A program made the translations under genes and the position numbers. The notes beneath the pieces are model-generated. The model did not search any database and had not been told where the DNA came from. It was given only the letters and a program-made list of their open reading frames with translations. From SYIM01 sp041182885 (GTDB lineage: Bacteria; Pseudomonadota; Gammaproteobacteria; Burkholderiales; Burkholderiaceae_E), in contig JBMSQB010000134.1 in NCBI GenBank assembly GCA_049423065.1, positions 1 to 7,159 on the forward strand: DNA of 7,159 bases, given 5' to 3'. Positions 1 through 6,447 of the stretch are shown piece after piece. Each line of letters starts with the position of its first letter. The stretch's first letter is position 1.

Positions 1-57
1 GGGATCGTCGAGCCGCCCTGCCCGCCTGACCTCGCGCGAGCGGGCGGCGAGCGGGTA
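1..57. other. GC-rich intergenic end with a hairpin
   Basis: This stretch lies downstream of the permease stop codon and contains no supportable gene. Bases 18-25 can pair with 40-47 in an 8-bp stem that includes one G-U pair, with a 14-nt loop. A small palindrome, ctcgcgcgag at 31-40, overlaps it. The hairpin could be a transcription terminator for the leftward permease gene, but there is no T-rich run after the stem on either strand. In DNA this rich in G and C such pairing also arises by chance, so the terminator role is only a weak inference. Confidence 0.25.
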
Positions 58-972
58 CTAGGGTCTGGCGGCCCGGGATTCGCGGCGGGCAATCCAGAGC
101 GATGAGGCGAGAATGACCGCCCCGCCCGCGAGCGTCGTGTGGGCGGGCACATCGCTGAAGAACATCCAGCCGAAGAGCGACGCCCAGAGCAGATCGAGGA
201 AGCGCACCGACTGCGTGGCCGAGATATCGGTGCGATGAAATGAGCGCGTCACTGCATACTGGCCGACGTTGCCGAGTACGCCTGCCAGCAGAATCAGAAG
301 CGCCTGCGACAGCGTGACGGGTTGCCACTGATAGATCGCGAGCGGCGCGGACAGGAGCGTGATGGATGCCGCCTGCCAGAGCACGAGAACCGAGGGCCCG
401 TCGCGTCGCGCAAGGCGTTTGCTCATGAGCATGGTGGCAGCAAACATGGGCGCCGAGGCGAGCAACAGCAGCATGGCGCCACCCGATGAGCCGCCCAGCG
501 AGGGCCCGACCACGATCAGCACCCCGGCAAAGCCGATCGCAGCCGCGATCCAGCGCGCTGCCATCATGGTCTCGCCCAGCAACAGCCCTGCACCGAGCAT
601 CAGGAAAATCGGCGTGGTAAAGCCGATGGCGGTGGTATCGGCAAGGCTCACCGTGGGTAGCGCAATGAACCACATGGTAAGTGCGATGGTGTGGATCAGG
701 CCGCGCAGCAGATGACCTGGCAGATCACCGGTTCGCCAGCGTGTGCGCCCGGCGCGAAGCGCGAATGGCACCATCAGCGCGAATCCGGCGAGATAGCGCA
801 GAAACATGACCTGCGCCGGATCCATCTCATGGGTCAGGCCGCGAGACACCGCGTTGAGCAGGCACAGGATGATGCCGCCTGCGGTCGCCCACAGCATCGC
901 CCGCAGCACCGGATGGGTGTGGTCGAAACGGGCCGTCGGTGCGGGTTCGGGGCTAGGGCGCTCAGCGCTCAT
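58..972 (-). CDS. EamA/DMT-family permease (10-TM metabolite exporter-like)
   Basis: Inner-membrane transporter of the drug/metabolite transporter superfamily, 304 residues, the usual size for a two-EamA-repeat protein. About ten hydrophobic segments can be seen, near residues 25-45, 53-73, 88-104, 108-130, 139-157, 164-184, 194-213, 222-242, 253-272 and 279-295. The two five-helix halves join around residues 157-165, a Gly/Ser-rich stretch. Family-typical features are FLRYLAGF in helix 2 and the short phrase TTPIFLMLGAGLLLGE (119-134) in the first repeat. A hydrophilic, Pro-rich N-terminus of about 20 residues precedes helix 1. The ATG at 972 is supported by GAGG (complement of 980-983) seven bases upstream. 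The substrate cannot be read from sequence; relatives export amino acids, nucleotides or other metabolites. It stands alone, divergent from the DUF2905 gene. Confidence 0.9.
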   Translation of the reverse strand: MSAERPSPEPAPTARFDHTHPVLRAMLWATAGGIILCLLNAVSRGLTHEMDPAQVMFLRYLAGFALMVPFALRAGRTRWRTGDLPGHLLRGLIHTIALTMWFIALPTVSLADTTAIGFTTPIFLMLGAGLLLGETMMAARWIAAAIGFAGVLIVVGPSLGGSSGGAMLLLLASAPMFAATMLMSKRLARRDGPSVLVLWQAASITLLSAPLAIYQWQPVTLSQALLILLAGVLGNVGQYAVTRSFHRTDISATQSVRFLDLLWASLFGWMFFSDVPAHTTLAGGAVILASSLWIARRESRAARP

Positions 973-979
973 CGCGCGG

Positions 980-983
980 CCTC
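980..983 (-). promoter_or_regulatory. Shine-Dalgarno of the EamA permease
   Basis: On the minus strand these bases read GAGG and lie 7 nt before the ATG ending at 972. This is the clearest ribosome-binding site in the window and fixes the permease start. The other genes mostly lack a strong purine-rich site. Confidence 0.5.
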
Positions 984-1013
984 GCGAGCGGTGCGCCGTT
1001 GCGCTCGACCGGG

Positions 1014-1022
1014 TGCGATAAT
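1014..1022 (+). promoter_or_regulatory. Extended -10 promoter of the DUF2905 gene
   Basis: The sequence TGCGATAAT fits the extended -10 form TGnTATAAT with one mismatch in the hexamer. No -35 match lies at normal spacing (TTGCGC at 999-1004 is too close), which is typical of extended -10 promoters. Transcription would start about 6-7 nt after the hexamer, around 1028-1029, which coincides with the ATG at 1029. The predicted mRNA would therefore be leaderless or nearly so. This is inferred from motif position only. Confidence 0.4.
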
Positions 1023-1028
1023 CGGGCG

Positions 1029-1223
1029 ATGGTCAAATGGCTGATTGCCACGGTGATTGCGCTCGCCCTCTTTTCCGGGCTGATGCCATTCCTGCGTCGC
1101 TTCGGCATCGGGCGACTGCCGGGCGACTTCAGCTTCACGCTGTTTGGCCGGGAAATTTCGCTCCCCATCATGTCCACAGTGCTGCTGTCGCTGCTTGCGG
1201 CTGGCATCGCCCATCTGCTCTGA
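1029..1223 (+). CDS. DUF2905 family small membrane protein
   Basis: A 64-residue protein matching the DUF2905 pattern: an N-terminal hydrophobic helix (about 3-20), a short polar segment RRFGIGRLPGDF (23-34) with the family's conserved RLPGD, a beta-like stretch FTLFGREISLPI (36-47), and a second hydrophobic helix (about 48-63). It is probably an inner-membrane protein; the family has no established function. An in-frame TTG at 999 would add ten polar residues (RSTGCDNRA and the initiator) that do not resemble the family, so the ATG at 1029 is preferred. No Shine-Dalgarno lies in front of it, and the extended -10 motif ends six bases upstream, so initiation may be leaderless. It is monocistronic and converges on the quinone oxidoreductase gene 15 bp away. 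Confidence 0.85.
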   Translation: MVKWLIATVIALALFSGLMPFLRRFGIGRLPGDFSFTLFGREISLPIMSTVLLSLLAAGIAHLL

Positions 1224-1247
1224 GCGCCGTGCGCCCGCTCAGGGCAG
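1215..1247. terminator. Hairpin between convergent genes, possibly bidirectional terminator
   Basis: CTGCTCTGAGCG (1215-1226) pairs with CGCTCAGGGCAG (1236-1247), giving twelve pairs of which one is G-U on the plus-strand RNA, with a nine-base loop. The arms contain the TGA of the DUF2905 gene (1221-1223) and the reverse complement of the TGA of the quinone oxidoreductase gene (1239-1241). The position between two convergent stop codons suggests a shared terminator or a 3'-end stabilising structure. No T-tract follows on either strand, so a classical intrinsic terminator is not proven. On the minus-strand RNA the one wobble position becomes a C-A mismatch. Confidence 0.45.
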
Positions 1248-2213
1248 CACCACCACCTTGCCGGTTGCGCGCCGCGCGAGCAGATGCTCGAGCGCGCGTG
1301 CGCCCTCCGCCAGTGAAAACCGCGCCGAGATGTGCGGGTTCAGCTTTCCCTCGGTGATCCAGCCGAGCATCCGTTCCACATCGGCATGAAAGCTGGCCGG
1401 CTCCAGTTGTGTGTACTGACCCCAGAACACGCCCACGATGGCCGCGCCCTTCAGGAGCGCGAGGTTGAGCGGCAGCTTCGGAATCTCGCCGTTTGCAAAG
1501 CCGATCACCAGATAGCGGCCCCGCCACGCAATGGAGCGAAAGGCGGGCTCCGCATAGCCCCCGCCCACCGGGTCGTAGATCACGTCGGGGCCGCGCCCGC
1601 CGGTGATTGCGCGCAGGCGTTCGCGCAGATCCTCGGTCGAGTAATCGATGAACTCATCGGCGCCGTGCTCGCGGCAGACGGCGAGCTTCTCCGCGCTCGA
1701 GGCGGCGGCAATCACCCGGGCGCCCAGGGCCTTTCCGATTTCAATCGCGGCGAGCCCTACCCCGCCGGCCGCGCCCAGTACCAGCATCGTCTCGCCGGCC
1801 CGGAGCGCGCCGCGGTCGACCAGCGCGTGATACGAGGTTCCGTAAGTGAGCAGAAAGGCCGCGCCGCGGTCAAAGTCGAGGCCTTCGGGCATCCGAATGG
1901 TACGCGAGGCCGGAAGCTTTACTTTTTCGGCGAACGCGCCATAGGTGACCGAACCGATGACCCGATCCCCCACTCGGCGGTCAGTGACATTGCGGCCGAT
2001 TGCGCTCACCACACCGGAAAATTCGGCACCAGGGGCGAATGGCAGCGCAGGCTTGGCCTGATATTTGTTCTGGATGATGAGGACGTCTGGAAAATTGACG
2101 CCCGCCGCCTTGACATCGACCACCACGTCATCGGCCTCCGGCGTCGGGTCGTCGATATCGTCGTAGACCAGCGTGTCGGGTAAGCCGTGCTGGCGGCAAA
2201 GGAGCGCTTTCAT
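1239..2213 (-). CDS. Zinc-free MDR family NADPH:quinone oxidoreductase-like protein
   Basis: Cytosolic NAD(P)H-dependent oxidoreductase of the medium-chain dehydrogenase/reductase superfamily, 324 residues, full length. The N-terminal GroES-like domain (about 1-125) carries GVNFPDVL (38-45) and PFAPGAEFSGVV (58-69), typical of the quinone oxidoreductase branch. The Rossmann domain (about 126-270) has the nucleotide-binding AAGGVG (148-153). Cysteine and histidine zinc ligands of the alcohol dehydrogenases are absent. The segments YLVIGFA and LALLKGAAIVGVFWG (251-265) point to the QOR-like-2 subgroup (acyl-CoA or quinone reductase-like), but the real substrate is unknown. Its ATG overlaps the cca stop in ATGA (2210-2213), so it is probably translated by coupling as the last gene of the slt-NDUFA9-cca cluster. 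There is no obvious functional link to those genes. Confidence 0.92.
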   Translation of the reverse strand: MKALLCRQHGLPDTLVYDDIDDPTPEADDVVVDVKAAGVNFPDVLIIQNKYQAKPALPFAPGAEFSGVVSAIGRNVTDRRVGDRVIGSVTYGAFAEKVKLPASRTIRMPEGLDFDRGAAFLLTYGTSYHALVDRGALRAGETMLVLGAAGGVGLAAIEIGKALGARVIAAASSAEKLAVCREHGADEFIDYSTEDLRERLRAITGGRGPDVIYDPVGGGYAEPAFRSIAWRGRYLVIGFANGEIPKLPLNLALLKGAAIVGVFWGQYTQLEPASFHADVERMLGWITEGKLNPHISARFSLAEGARALEHLLARRATGKVVVLP

Positions 2214-3436
2214 GGTGAGGATCCCTGAACGGAGTGAGTGAGCGGGGCGGTGGGTGAATGGGCGCGCTGGGTGCGGGCATCGAGAAAGGCGGCGAGCGCC
2301 GCGCCACGCGCCGCGCGCAGCGCGGTTTGAATGCGAGGGGCGAGATCATGTGCACCGGCTGCGCGCACGCTGGCTGCGATCGGTCCGGCTGCCACGCCCT
2401 GAACCACCTCGATCAGCTCGCGCCAGTGGGCCTCGGCCGCATCGACAGCGTCGCAGCGATCGCCTGCTGCTTTGGTGCGATGCAAACGCGCCCGCACCAG
2501 CGTGAGTGCCCGCGCCGGCCGGCGGAGCGCATCGAGTGCCTCGAGGCGTTGCAACAGGCGCGTGGCATCGCCGTCGGGTGAGGGTGCATCGGGCGAGGGT
2601 GGATCGGGTGAGGGTGTATCGGGCGATGGGTCTGCGCCCTGCTCGGCAAGAAGGAGCGCGAGGTCTGCGCAGGCGACTGGTACGCGCAGCCGTTCGTTTC
2701 GTGCGCGCGCGACCCCCGGTGCGCCGGGCGGGGCGATGGCAAGCGCGTAACGAATCTCGAGCGCTTCGCCGCAACGAGCTGCCGCATCCAGCGTTGCAAG
2801 GTCGATCTCAGCCGGCCCGGGCAGCAGTCGTGCAAGCGCGCCACAGTCGCCCAGCACCTGAAACATGCGCGAGGGCTGCGGCTCCATGAGACCGCGCGAC
2901 AGCTCCTGCCATACGCGCTCGGGTACCAGTGCATCGACTTCGCCCTCGTTCACCATCCGGCGGGCGAGCGCAAGGGTTTCCGGGGCCACCGAAAATTCCG
3001 GCAGGCGTGCCGCGAACCGGGCGAGTCGCAGGATTCGAACCGGGTCTTCGGCAAACGCATCGCTTACGTGGCGAAGCCGTCGCGCGCGCAGGTCGTCCTG
3101 TCCACCCCAGGGGTCGATGAGCGCGCCGTCTGAGGTGCGTGCAATGGCATTGATCGTGAGATCGCGCCTTCGCAGGTCGTCTTCCAGCGTGACCTCGGGC
3201 GAGCTGTGGATCTGGAATCCGCGATACCCTCGCGCGGTCTTGCGCTCGGTGCGCGCGAGCGCGTATTCCTCGTGCGTGTCGGGATGAAGGAACACCGGGA
3301 AGTCGCGCCCCACCGGCCGAAAGCCAAGCGCCGCCATCTGCTCGGGGGTGGCGCCGGTCACCACCCAATCTCGGTCTGTGACCGGGCGACCCAGGAGCTC
3401 ATCGCGTACCGCGCCGCCGACACAGTAAATCCGCAT
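2210..3436 (-). CDS. cca: CCA tRNA nucleotidyltransferase with a degenerate HD region
   Basis: Adds or repairs the 3'-terminal CCA of tRNAs from CTP and ATP. The 408-residue product starts like E. coli Cca: GGAVRD (7-12), metal-binding DRD (D21, D23), FPVFLHP (46-52), HEEYALARTERK (55-66), RRRDLTINA (89-97) and EDPVRILRLARFAAR (130-144) with R137 and R140 matching E. coli positions. The ATG at 3436 is chosen because family homology begins there; upstream in-frame codons look non-homologous and run into the neighbouring gene. After FQVLGDCGALARLLP (192-206) the protein departs from the E. coli type: where E. coli has its HD motif (CHDLGKG) this one reads roughly AIAPPGAP (233-240). A Pro-Ser-Pro-Asp repeat occupies about 269-288, and later segments again resemble the E. 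coli C-terminus. Nucleotidyltransfer is expected; the phosphohydrolase activity is probably lost. Confidence 0.93.
   Translation of the reverse strand: MRIYCVGGAVRDELLGRPVTDRDWVVTGATPEQMAALGFRPVGRDFPVFLHPDTHEEYALARTERKTARGYRGFQIHSSPEVTLEDDLRRRDLTINAIARTSDGALIDPWGGQDDLRARRLRHVSDAFAEDPVRILRLARFAARLPEFSVAPETLALARRMVNEGEVDALVPERVWQELSRGLMEPQPSRMFQVLGDCGALARLLPGPAEIDLATLDAAARCGEALEIRYALAIAPPGAPGVARARNERLRVPVACADLALLLAEQGADPSPDTPSPDPPSPDAPSPDGDATRLLQRLEALDALRRPARALTLVRARLHRTKAAGDRCDAVDAAEAHWRELIEVVQGVAAGPIAASVRAAGAHDLAPRIQTALRAARGAALAAFLDARTQRAHSPTAPLTHSVQGSSP
2575..2634. repeat. 15-bp in-frame tandem repeat within cca (about 4 copies)
   Basis: Four consecutive 15-base units start at 2575, 2590, 2605 and 2620. 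The first is CGGGTGAGGGTGCAT; the second and third differ from it at only 1-2 bases, and the fourth decays after about ten bases. Units 1 and 3 share CGGGTGA while 2 and 4 share CGGGCGA. On the cca strand they encode a pentapeptide series of the type P-S-P-D-x (about residues 269-288, with x being T, P or A), a probably flexible acidic Pro-rich linker. The unit length keeps the frame, so copy number could change by replication slippage without breaking the gene. Confidence 0.85.
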
Positions 3437-3479
3437 CGTGGCGCTGGATGAGTTTGACGAGGAAATGCAGACGGCCTGG

Positions 3480-4436
3480 CTAACGCCCGGCGAGCCCGCG
3501 GCTCCGATCGAGCCGTTCCTGTCGCGTGGCGACCGGATCGCCAGGCGCGTCCTCGATGGCAATCGGGTCGATGCCGAGCTCTGGCGCAATCGGCGCGCGC
3601 GCGACGCTGTCCCGGGCCATGGAGTCGAAGTTGTCGAGCGACATCAGTGTGGGCCCCGGTAGCGCCTCGAGAATCATCGCCTGCAAGCGACCAGCCATAT
3701 CGGGCAGCCCGATGACCGGGCGTGGGCAGCCAGCCCGCCGCCCGGCAAGCCGCACCAGCTCGCGCAGCGTGTACACGCGCGGACCGGCGAGCTCGTAGCC
3801 GCGACGGAAGGTGTCGCGGCGCTCGAGCGCATTCACGAAGGCCTGGGCCACATCGTCGACATGGATCGGTTGAAAGCGGGTGTCGGCGCGTGCGAGCGGC
3901 ATCACAGGCGCAAAGCGCTGCAGCGTGGCGAACAGGTTGAGGAATCGGTCATCGGGTCCGAAGACCACCGAGGGCCGGAAAATCGTCCAGTCGAGCGGCG
4001 CGCTCATCACCGCCTGCTCTCCGTCTGCCTTGGAGCGCAGATACATGGAAGGGAGCGGCAAAGGGCCATCGGCCCCAAGTGCCGACATATGCAGAAGCCG
4101 CGTGATGCCGGCGGATGCGCACGCGGCGACCAGGCTGCGCGGCAGCTCGACGTGGGCGCGCGCAAAGTCCGCGCCGTAGGGGCTTCCGCCGCGGCCATGC
4201 AGGATGCCAACCAGATTGATGACCGCGTCATGGCCGCGTACGAGCGATGCGAGCGCCTGGGCATCATGGATATCGGATTCAACGATGTCGACCGTGGGTA
4301 GCGGCATGAGCGGCCGGGCGCGAGCGAGCCTGCGGGTGGGCGCGGTGACCCGCAGCCCGCGCGCGGCGAGCCGCGCGACGATGGCGCGACCGATGAAGCC
4401 GGTTGCGCCGAGGACGAGAATGCGTTGGAAGGTCAT
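3480..4436 (-). CDS. NDUFA9-like atypical SDR, NAD(P)-binding protein
   Basis: A 318-residue protein of the extended/atypical short-chain dehydrogenase fold, closest to the group annotated as complex I NDUFA9 subunit family. The N-terminal dinucleotide-binding motif GATGFIG lies at 10-16, followed by a Rossmann fold with DIHD (55-58), AVINLVGIL (71-79) and the strand end LLHMSALGA (114-122). A YxxxK pair is present as Y132 and K136, followed by FRPSVVFGPDDRFLN (153-167), typical of the family. In mitochondria NDUFA9 is an accessory subunit of respiratory complex I; the role of bacterial homologues outside nuo operons is uncertain, so no gene symbol is given. It starts 7 bp after the slt stop with no clear Shine-Dalgarno, suggesting translational coupling, and ends 43 bp before cca. 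Confidence 0.88.
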   Translation of the reverse strand: MTFQRILVLGATGFIGRAIVARLAARGLRVTAPTRRLARARPLMPLPTVDIVESDIHDAQALASLVRGHDAVINLVGILHGRGGSPYGADFARAHVELPRSLVAACASAGITRLLHMSALGADGPLPLPSMYLRSKADGEQAVMSAPLDWTIFRPSVVFGPDDRFLNLFATLQRFAPVMPLARADTRFQPIHVDDVAQAFVNALERRDTFRRGYELAGPRVYTLRELVRLAGRRAGCPRPVIGLPDMAGRLQAMILEALPGPTLMSLDNFDSMARDSVARAPIAPELGIDPIAIEDAPGDPVATRQERLDRSRGLAGR

Positions 4437-4443
4437 GGTGTTG

Positions 4444-6420
4444 TCAGGGAAGAGCGGTGGTGCTGGCCGGCTGGGGATTCACCTGACCAAGCCAGCTTCG
4501 GAGGGATTGCGGCTGCCCGGTAAAGAGCGACGCGTAGAAGGTGGCATTGGAGAGCACTTTTTTCACATAGTCGCGGGTTTCGTGAAAAGGAATGATCTCG
4601 GCGAAGATCGCGCCTTCCACCGGACCGGCCAGCGTTGAGCGCCAGTTGCGGGGTCGGCCGGGGCCGGCGTTGTAGCCCGCCGACGCAAGCACGGGCGAAC
4701 CATCGAGATCGTCGAGCACGTTCTTCAGGTAGAAGGTGCCGAACCGGATATTGGTGTCGCGGTCAGAGAGCAGCTCAACCCGAAAATCGGGCACATCGAG
4801 CTTTTTCGCGATCCAGCGCCCGGTTGCCGGCATGATCTGCATCAGGCCTTGCGCGCCGGCGCTTGAGCGCGCGTCCATGATGAATCGGGACTCCTGCCGG
4901 ATGAGGCCGTATACCCAGGCCGGGTCGATCCCGCGCTCACCCGATGCGCGCTTGACCTGTTCGCGAAAGGGCGTGACGAAGCGGAGCGCGAAATCATGTT
5001 CGCGCTGGGTCCGGTCGGCGGTGTTCACGCAGCGGTCGAGCACATTGATGCTGCAGGCCCAGGCGGCGGCTGCGAGCAGCTCGCGGTCGCTCATGGGCTG
5101 CAGTTGATGGTTCCACTCGCGATTGCCCTCTACGCGCAGACCCAGCTCGTAGAACTTGAGTGCCCGTCGAAAACCGGCATTGCGGGAATGGACGGCGATG
5201 TCGGCGTCAGACGGCGCAGCCGCCTGCGGCGGCACGATGGTGAGCCGGCCAAGGTCCTCGGCGGCAAGCTGCCCGTAGAAATGGAATTCATCGGCAATGC
5301 GGCGCAACAGCCAGTCGGAGTCGGCAACCCGGCCTTCCGCCCGCAGCGCGCGCGCGCGCCAGTAAACCCAGGCGGGATCGCGCCGGCCTTCGTCGCTCAT
5401 CCGGTCGATCAGCGAGGCTACCAGCGGCCAGTTCTGCGCCCGCAGCGCGGCGCGGGTCATCCAGTTGAGCGTGTCATCGCTGACCGGCGCCTTGGCCGCG
5501 CGCTGGGTCCAGCCAAGTGACTCCGGCGCAAGGCGCCGCATGCCGCCGGCCGCCACCTGGGACCATGCGAAGAGCTGGTCACCCGGCGTGAGTGAGGGCA
5601 CCCCTGCCTCGAGCCGCTGGGCCGCGGCCTGCGGATCGGTTCGCGCAAGCTGGGACAAGGCGATCAGTGCGACCTCGCGCCGGCCCTTGAAGGCCGCTTC
5701 GGCAGGCGGTTTGGCAAGCGCGCCCTGGAGCGCAGCCGGCTCGACCGCGAGCAGATCAGCCGCCACCCGGATGGCAGCAACCGACCCCGCTTCGAGTGCC
5801 CGATGGAGCCGACGGATGGCCGCATCCGGTCCCAGCTGCTTCTGTCGCACGACCTGCTCGAGCAGCAGATTGCAGCTGTCAGGCAGATCGCGTGGCGCCA
5901 TCAGCACCTGCTCGAGTTCGGCGCGGGAGGGCTGTGCGCGGGGCGTTGGCGCACTCCAGGCAAAACAGTTGACCTGGGCGTCGTCGCGACGGGGGTAGCG
6001 TGCGAGCTGGGCGTCGAACTGCTGCCACTCGCCGCGCCGACCGAGGTTGAGCAGCCAGTCACGCCGCAGCAGATCACCCAGGGCGCTTCCTTCGTGGCGG
6101 GCGAGCGCGCGGCCGACCTCTGCATCGAGCTCCTCGGCCTGCGGCGCCGAGGCAGGGCCCCGCAGTCGCAGGTTCAGGCGCCAGTAGGCGGGATAATCGG
6201 CGAGAAGATGGTCGCGCGGGATATGCCGGGCGGCGAGATCGAGCTGCTTGAGGTCACTCTGCGACCACGCCTTGCGGGCGTTGATCAACGCATCGTCGGG
6301 GCTGGGTGCGGGAGCCGATTGTGGCGCAGAAGCCGGTTGCCGCCGTTCGGCCTGAGCCGCGAAGGCCGACACCAGCACCGCGACGCCTACAATCGATCCG
6401 AAGGCAATCGTGCGGATCAT
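4444..6420 (-). CDS. slt: Soluble lytic murein transglycosylase (Slt70 type)
   Basis: Periplasmic enzyme that cleaves the MurNAc-GlcNAc bond of peptidoglycan to form 1,6-anhydro ends. The 658-residue size fits the Slt70 family. A Sec signal peptide is visible: positive start MIR, a hydrophobic core (about 5-21), and a probable cleavage after AQA (22-24). Residues about 40-430 are helical and Ala/Leu/Arg-rich, like the superhelical U-domain; a linker region runs to about 490. The C-terminal catalytic domain has RQESRF with the catalytic glutamate E510, GLMQIMPAT (525-533), AGYNAGPGR (581-589) and ETRDYVKKV (614-622). The ATG at 6420 is chosen because it starts the signal peptide; the open frame continues upstream but only as an antisense shadow of the cyclo-ligase gene. 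It is probably the first gene of a leftward cluster. No strong ribosome-binding site is seen. Confidence 0.94.
   Translation of the reverse strand: MIRTIAFGSIVGVAVLVSAFAAQAERRQPASAPQSAPAPSPDDALINARKAWSQSDLKQLDLAARHIPRDHLLADYPAYWRLNLRLRGPASAPQAEELDAEVGRALARHEGSALGDLLRRDWLLNLGRRGEWQQFDAQLARYPRRDDAQVNCFAWSAPTPRAQPSRAELEQVLMAPRDLPDSCNLLLEQVVRQKQLGPDAAIRRLHRALEAGSVAAIRVAADLLAVEPAALQGALAKPPAEAAFKGRREVALIALSQLARTDPQAAAQRLEAGVPSLTPGDQLFAWSQVAAGGMRRLAPESLGWTQRAAKAPVSDDTLNWMTRAALRAQNWPLVASLIDRMSDEGRRDPAWVYWRARALRAEGRVADSDWLLRRIADEFHFYGQLAAEDLGRLTIVPPQAAAPSDADIAVHSRNAGFRRALKFYELGLRVEGNREWNHQLQPMSDRELLAAAAWACSINVLDRCVNTADRTQREHDFALRFVTPFREQVKRASGERGIDPAWVYGLIRQESRFIMDARSSAGAQGLMQIMPATGRWIAKKLDVPDFRVELLSDRDTNIRFGTFYLKNVLDDLDGSPVLASAGYNAGPGRPRNWRSTLAGPVEGAIFAEIIPFHETRDYVKKVLSNATFYASLFTGQPQSLRSWLGQVNPQPASTTALP
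6366..6393 (+). promoter_or_regulatory. Candidate promoter for 5-formyltetrahydrofolate cyclo-ligase
   Basis: A -35-like CCGACA (6366-6371, four of six matches to TTGACA) is followed after 16 bases by a -10-like TACAAT (6388-6393, five of six matches). Transcription would start near 6400, giving a leader of about 48 nt before the ATG at 6448. The site lies inside the signal-peptide codons of slt on the other strand, as expected with only 27 bp between the two start codons. It is a motif match only. Confidence 0.35.
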
Positions 6421-6447
6421 GTCGATACCGAGCTGGATGACAGACAG

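Larger units (their letters stand above)
1239..6420 (-). other. Probable operon slt - NDUFA9-like - cca - quinone oxidoreductase-like
   Basis: Four genes share the strand with junctions of 7 bp, 43 bp and a 4-base ATGA overlap. No terminator-like hairpin with a T-run lies in the gaps. The downstream three genes lack strong Shine-Dalgarno sequences, which fits coupled translation. The promoter should lie upstream of 6420, inside the first part of the divergent cyclo-ligase gene. A minus-strand TGGTATCCT (complement of about 6464-6472) is an extended -10-like candidate, but without a good -35. Operon structure is inferred from spacing only. Confidence 0.65.

Noticed and set aside
1332..2183. 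A 283-codon plus-strand open frame opposite the quinone oxidoreductase gene.
   Set aside because: The minus-strand gene has clear family motifs throughout. The antisense frame shows none and is His/Arg/Gly-rich, as expected for a shadow in GC-rich DNA.
2254..3451. Several overlapping open frames on both strands across cca, some over 100 codons.
   Set aside because: They are Arg/Ala/Pro-rich frame-shifted or antisense readings of cca without any recognisable motif or plausible start signal.
3437..3589. Upstream extension of cca by 51 codons.
   Set aside because: Cca homology begins exactly at MRIYCVGGAVRD; the extra residues are Ser/Arg-rich, overlap the preceding gene and have no family counterpart.
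6132..6152. Perfect 7-bp hairpin (CCTCGGC / GCCGAGG) inside slt.
   Set aside because: It lies in the middle of a coding region, no T-run follows, and such short stems are frequent by chance at this GC content.
5803..6447. Upstream extension of the cyclo-ligase frame by 215 codons.
   Set aside because: This is antisense to the N-terminal half of slt and would make the enzyme twice its family length with no recognisable added domain.
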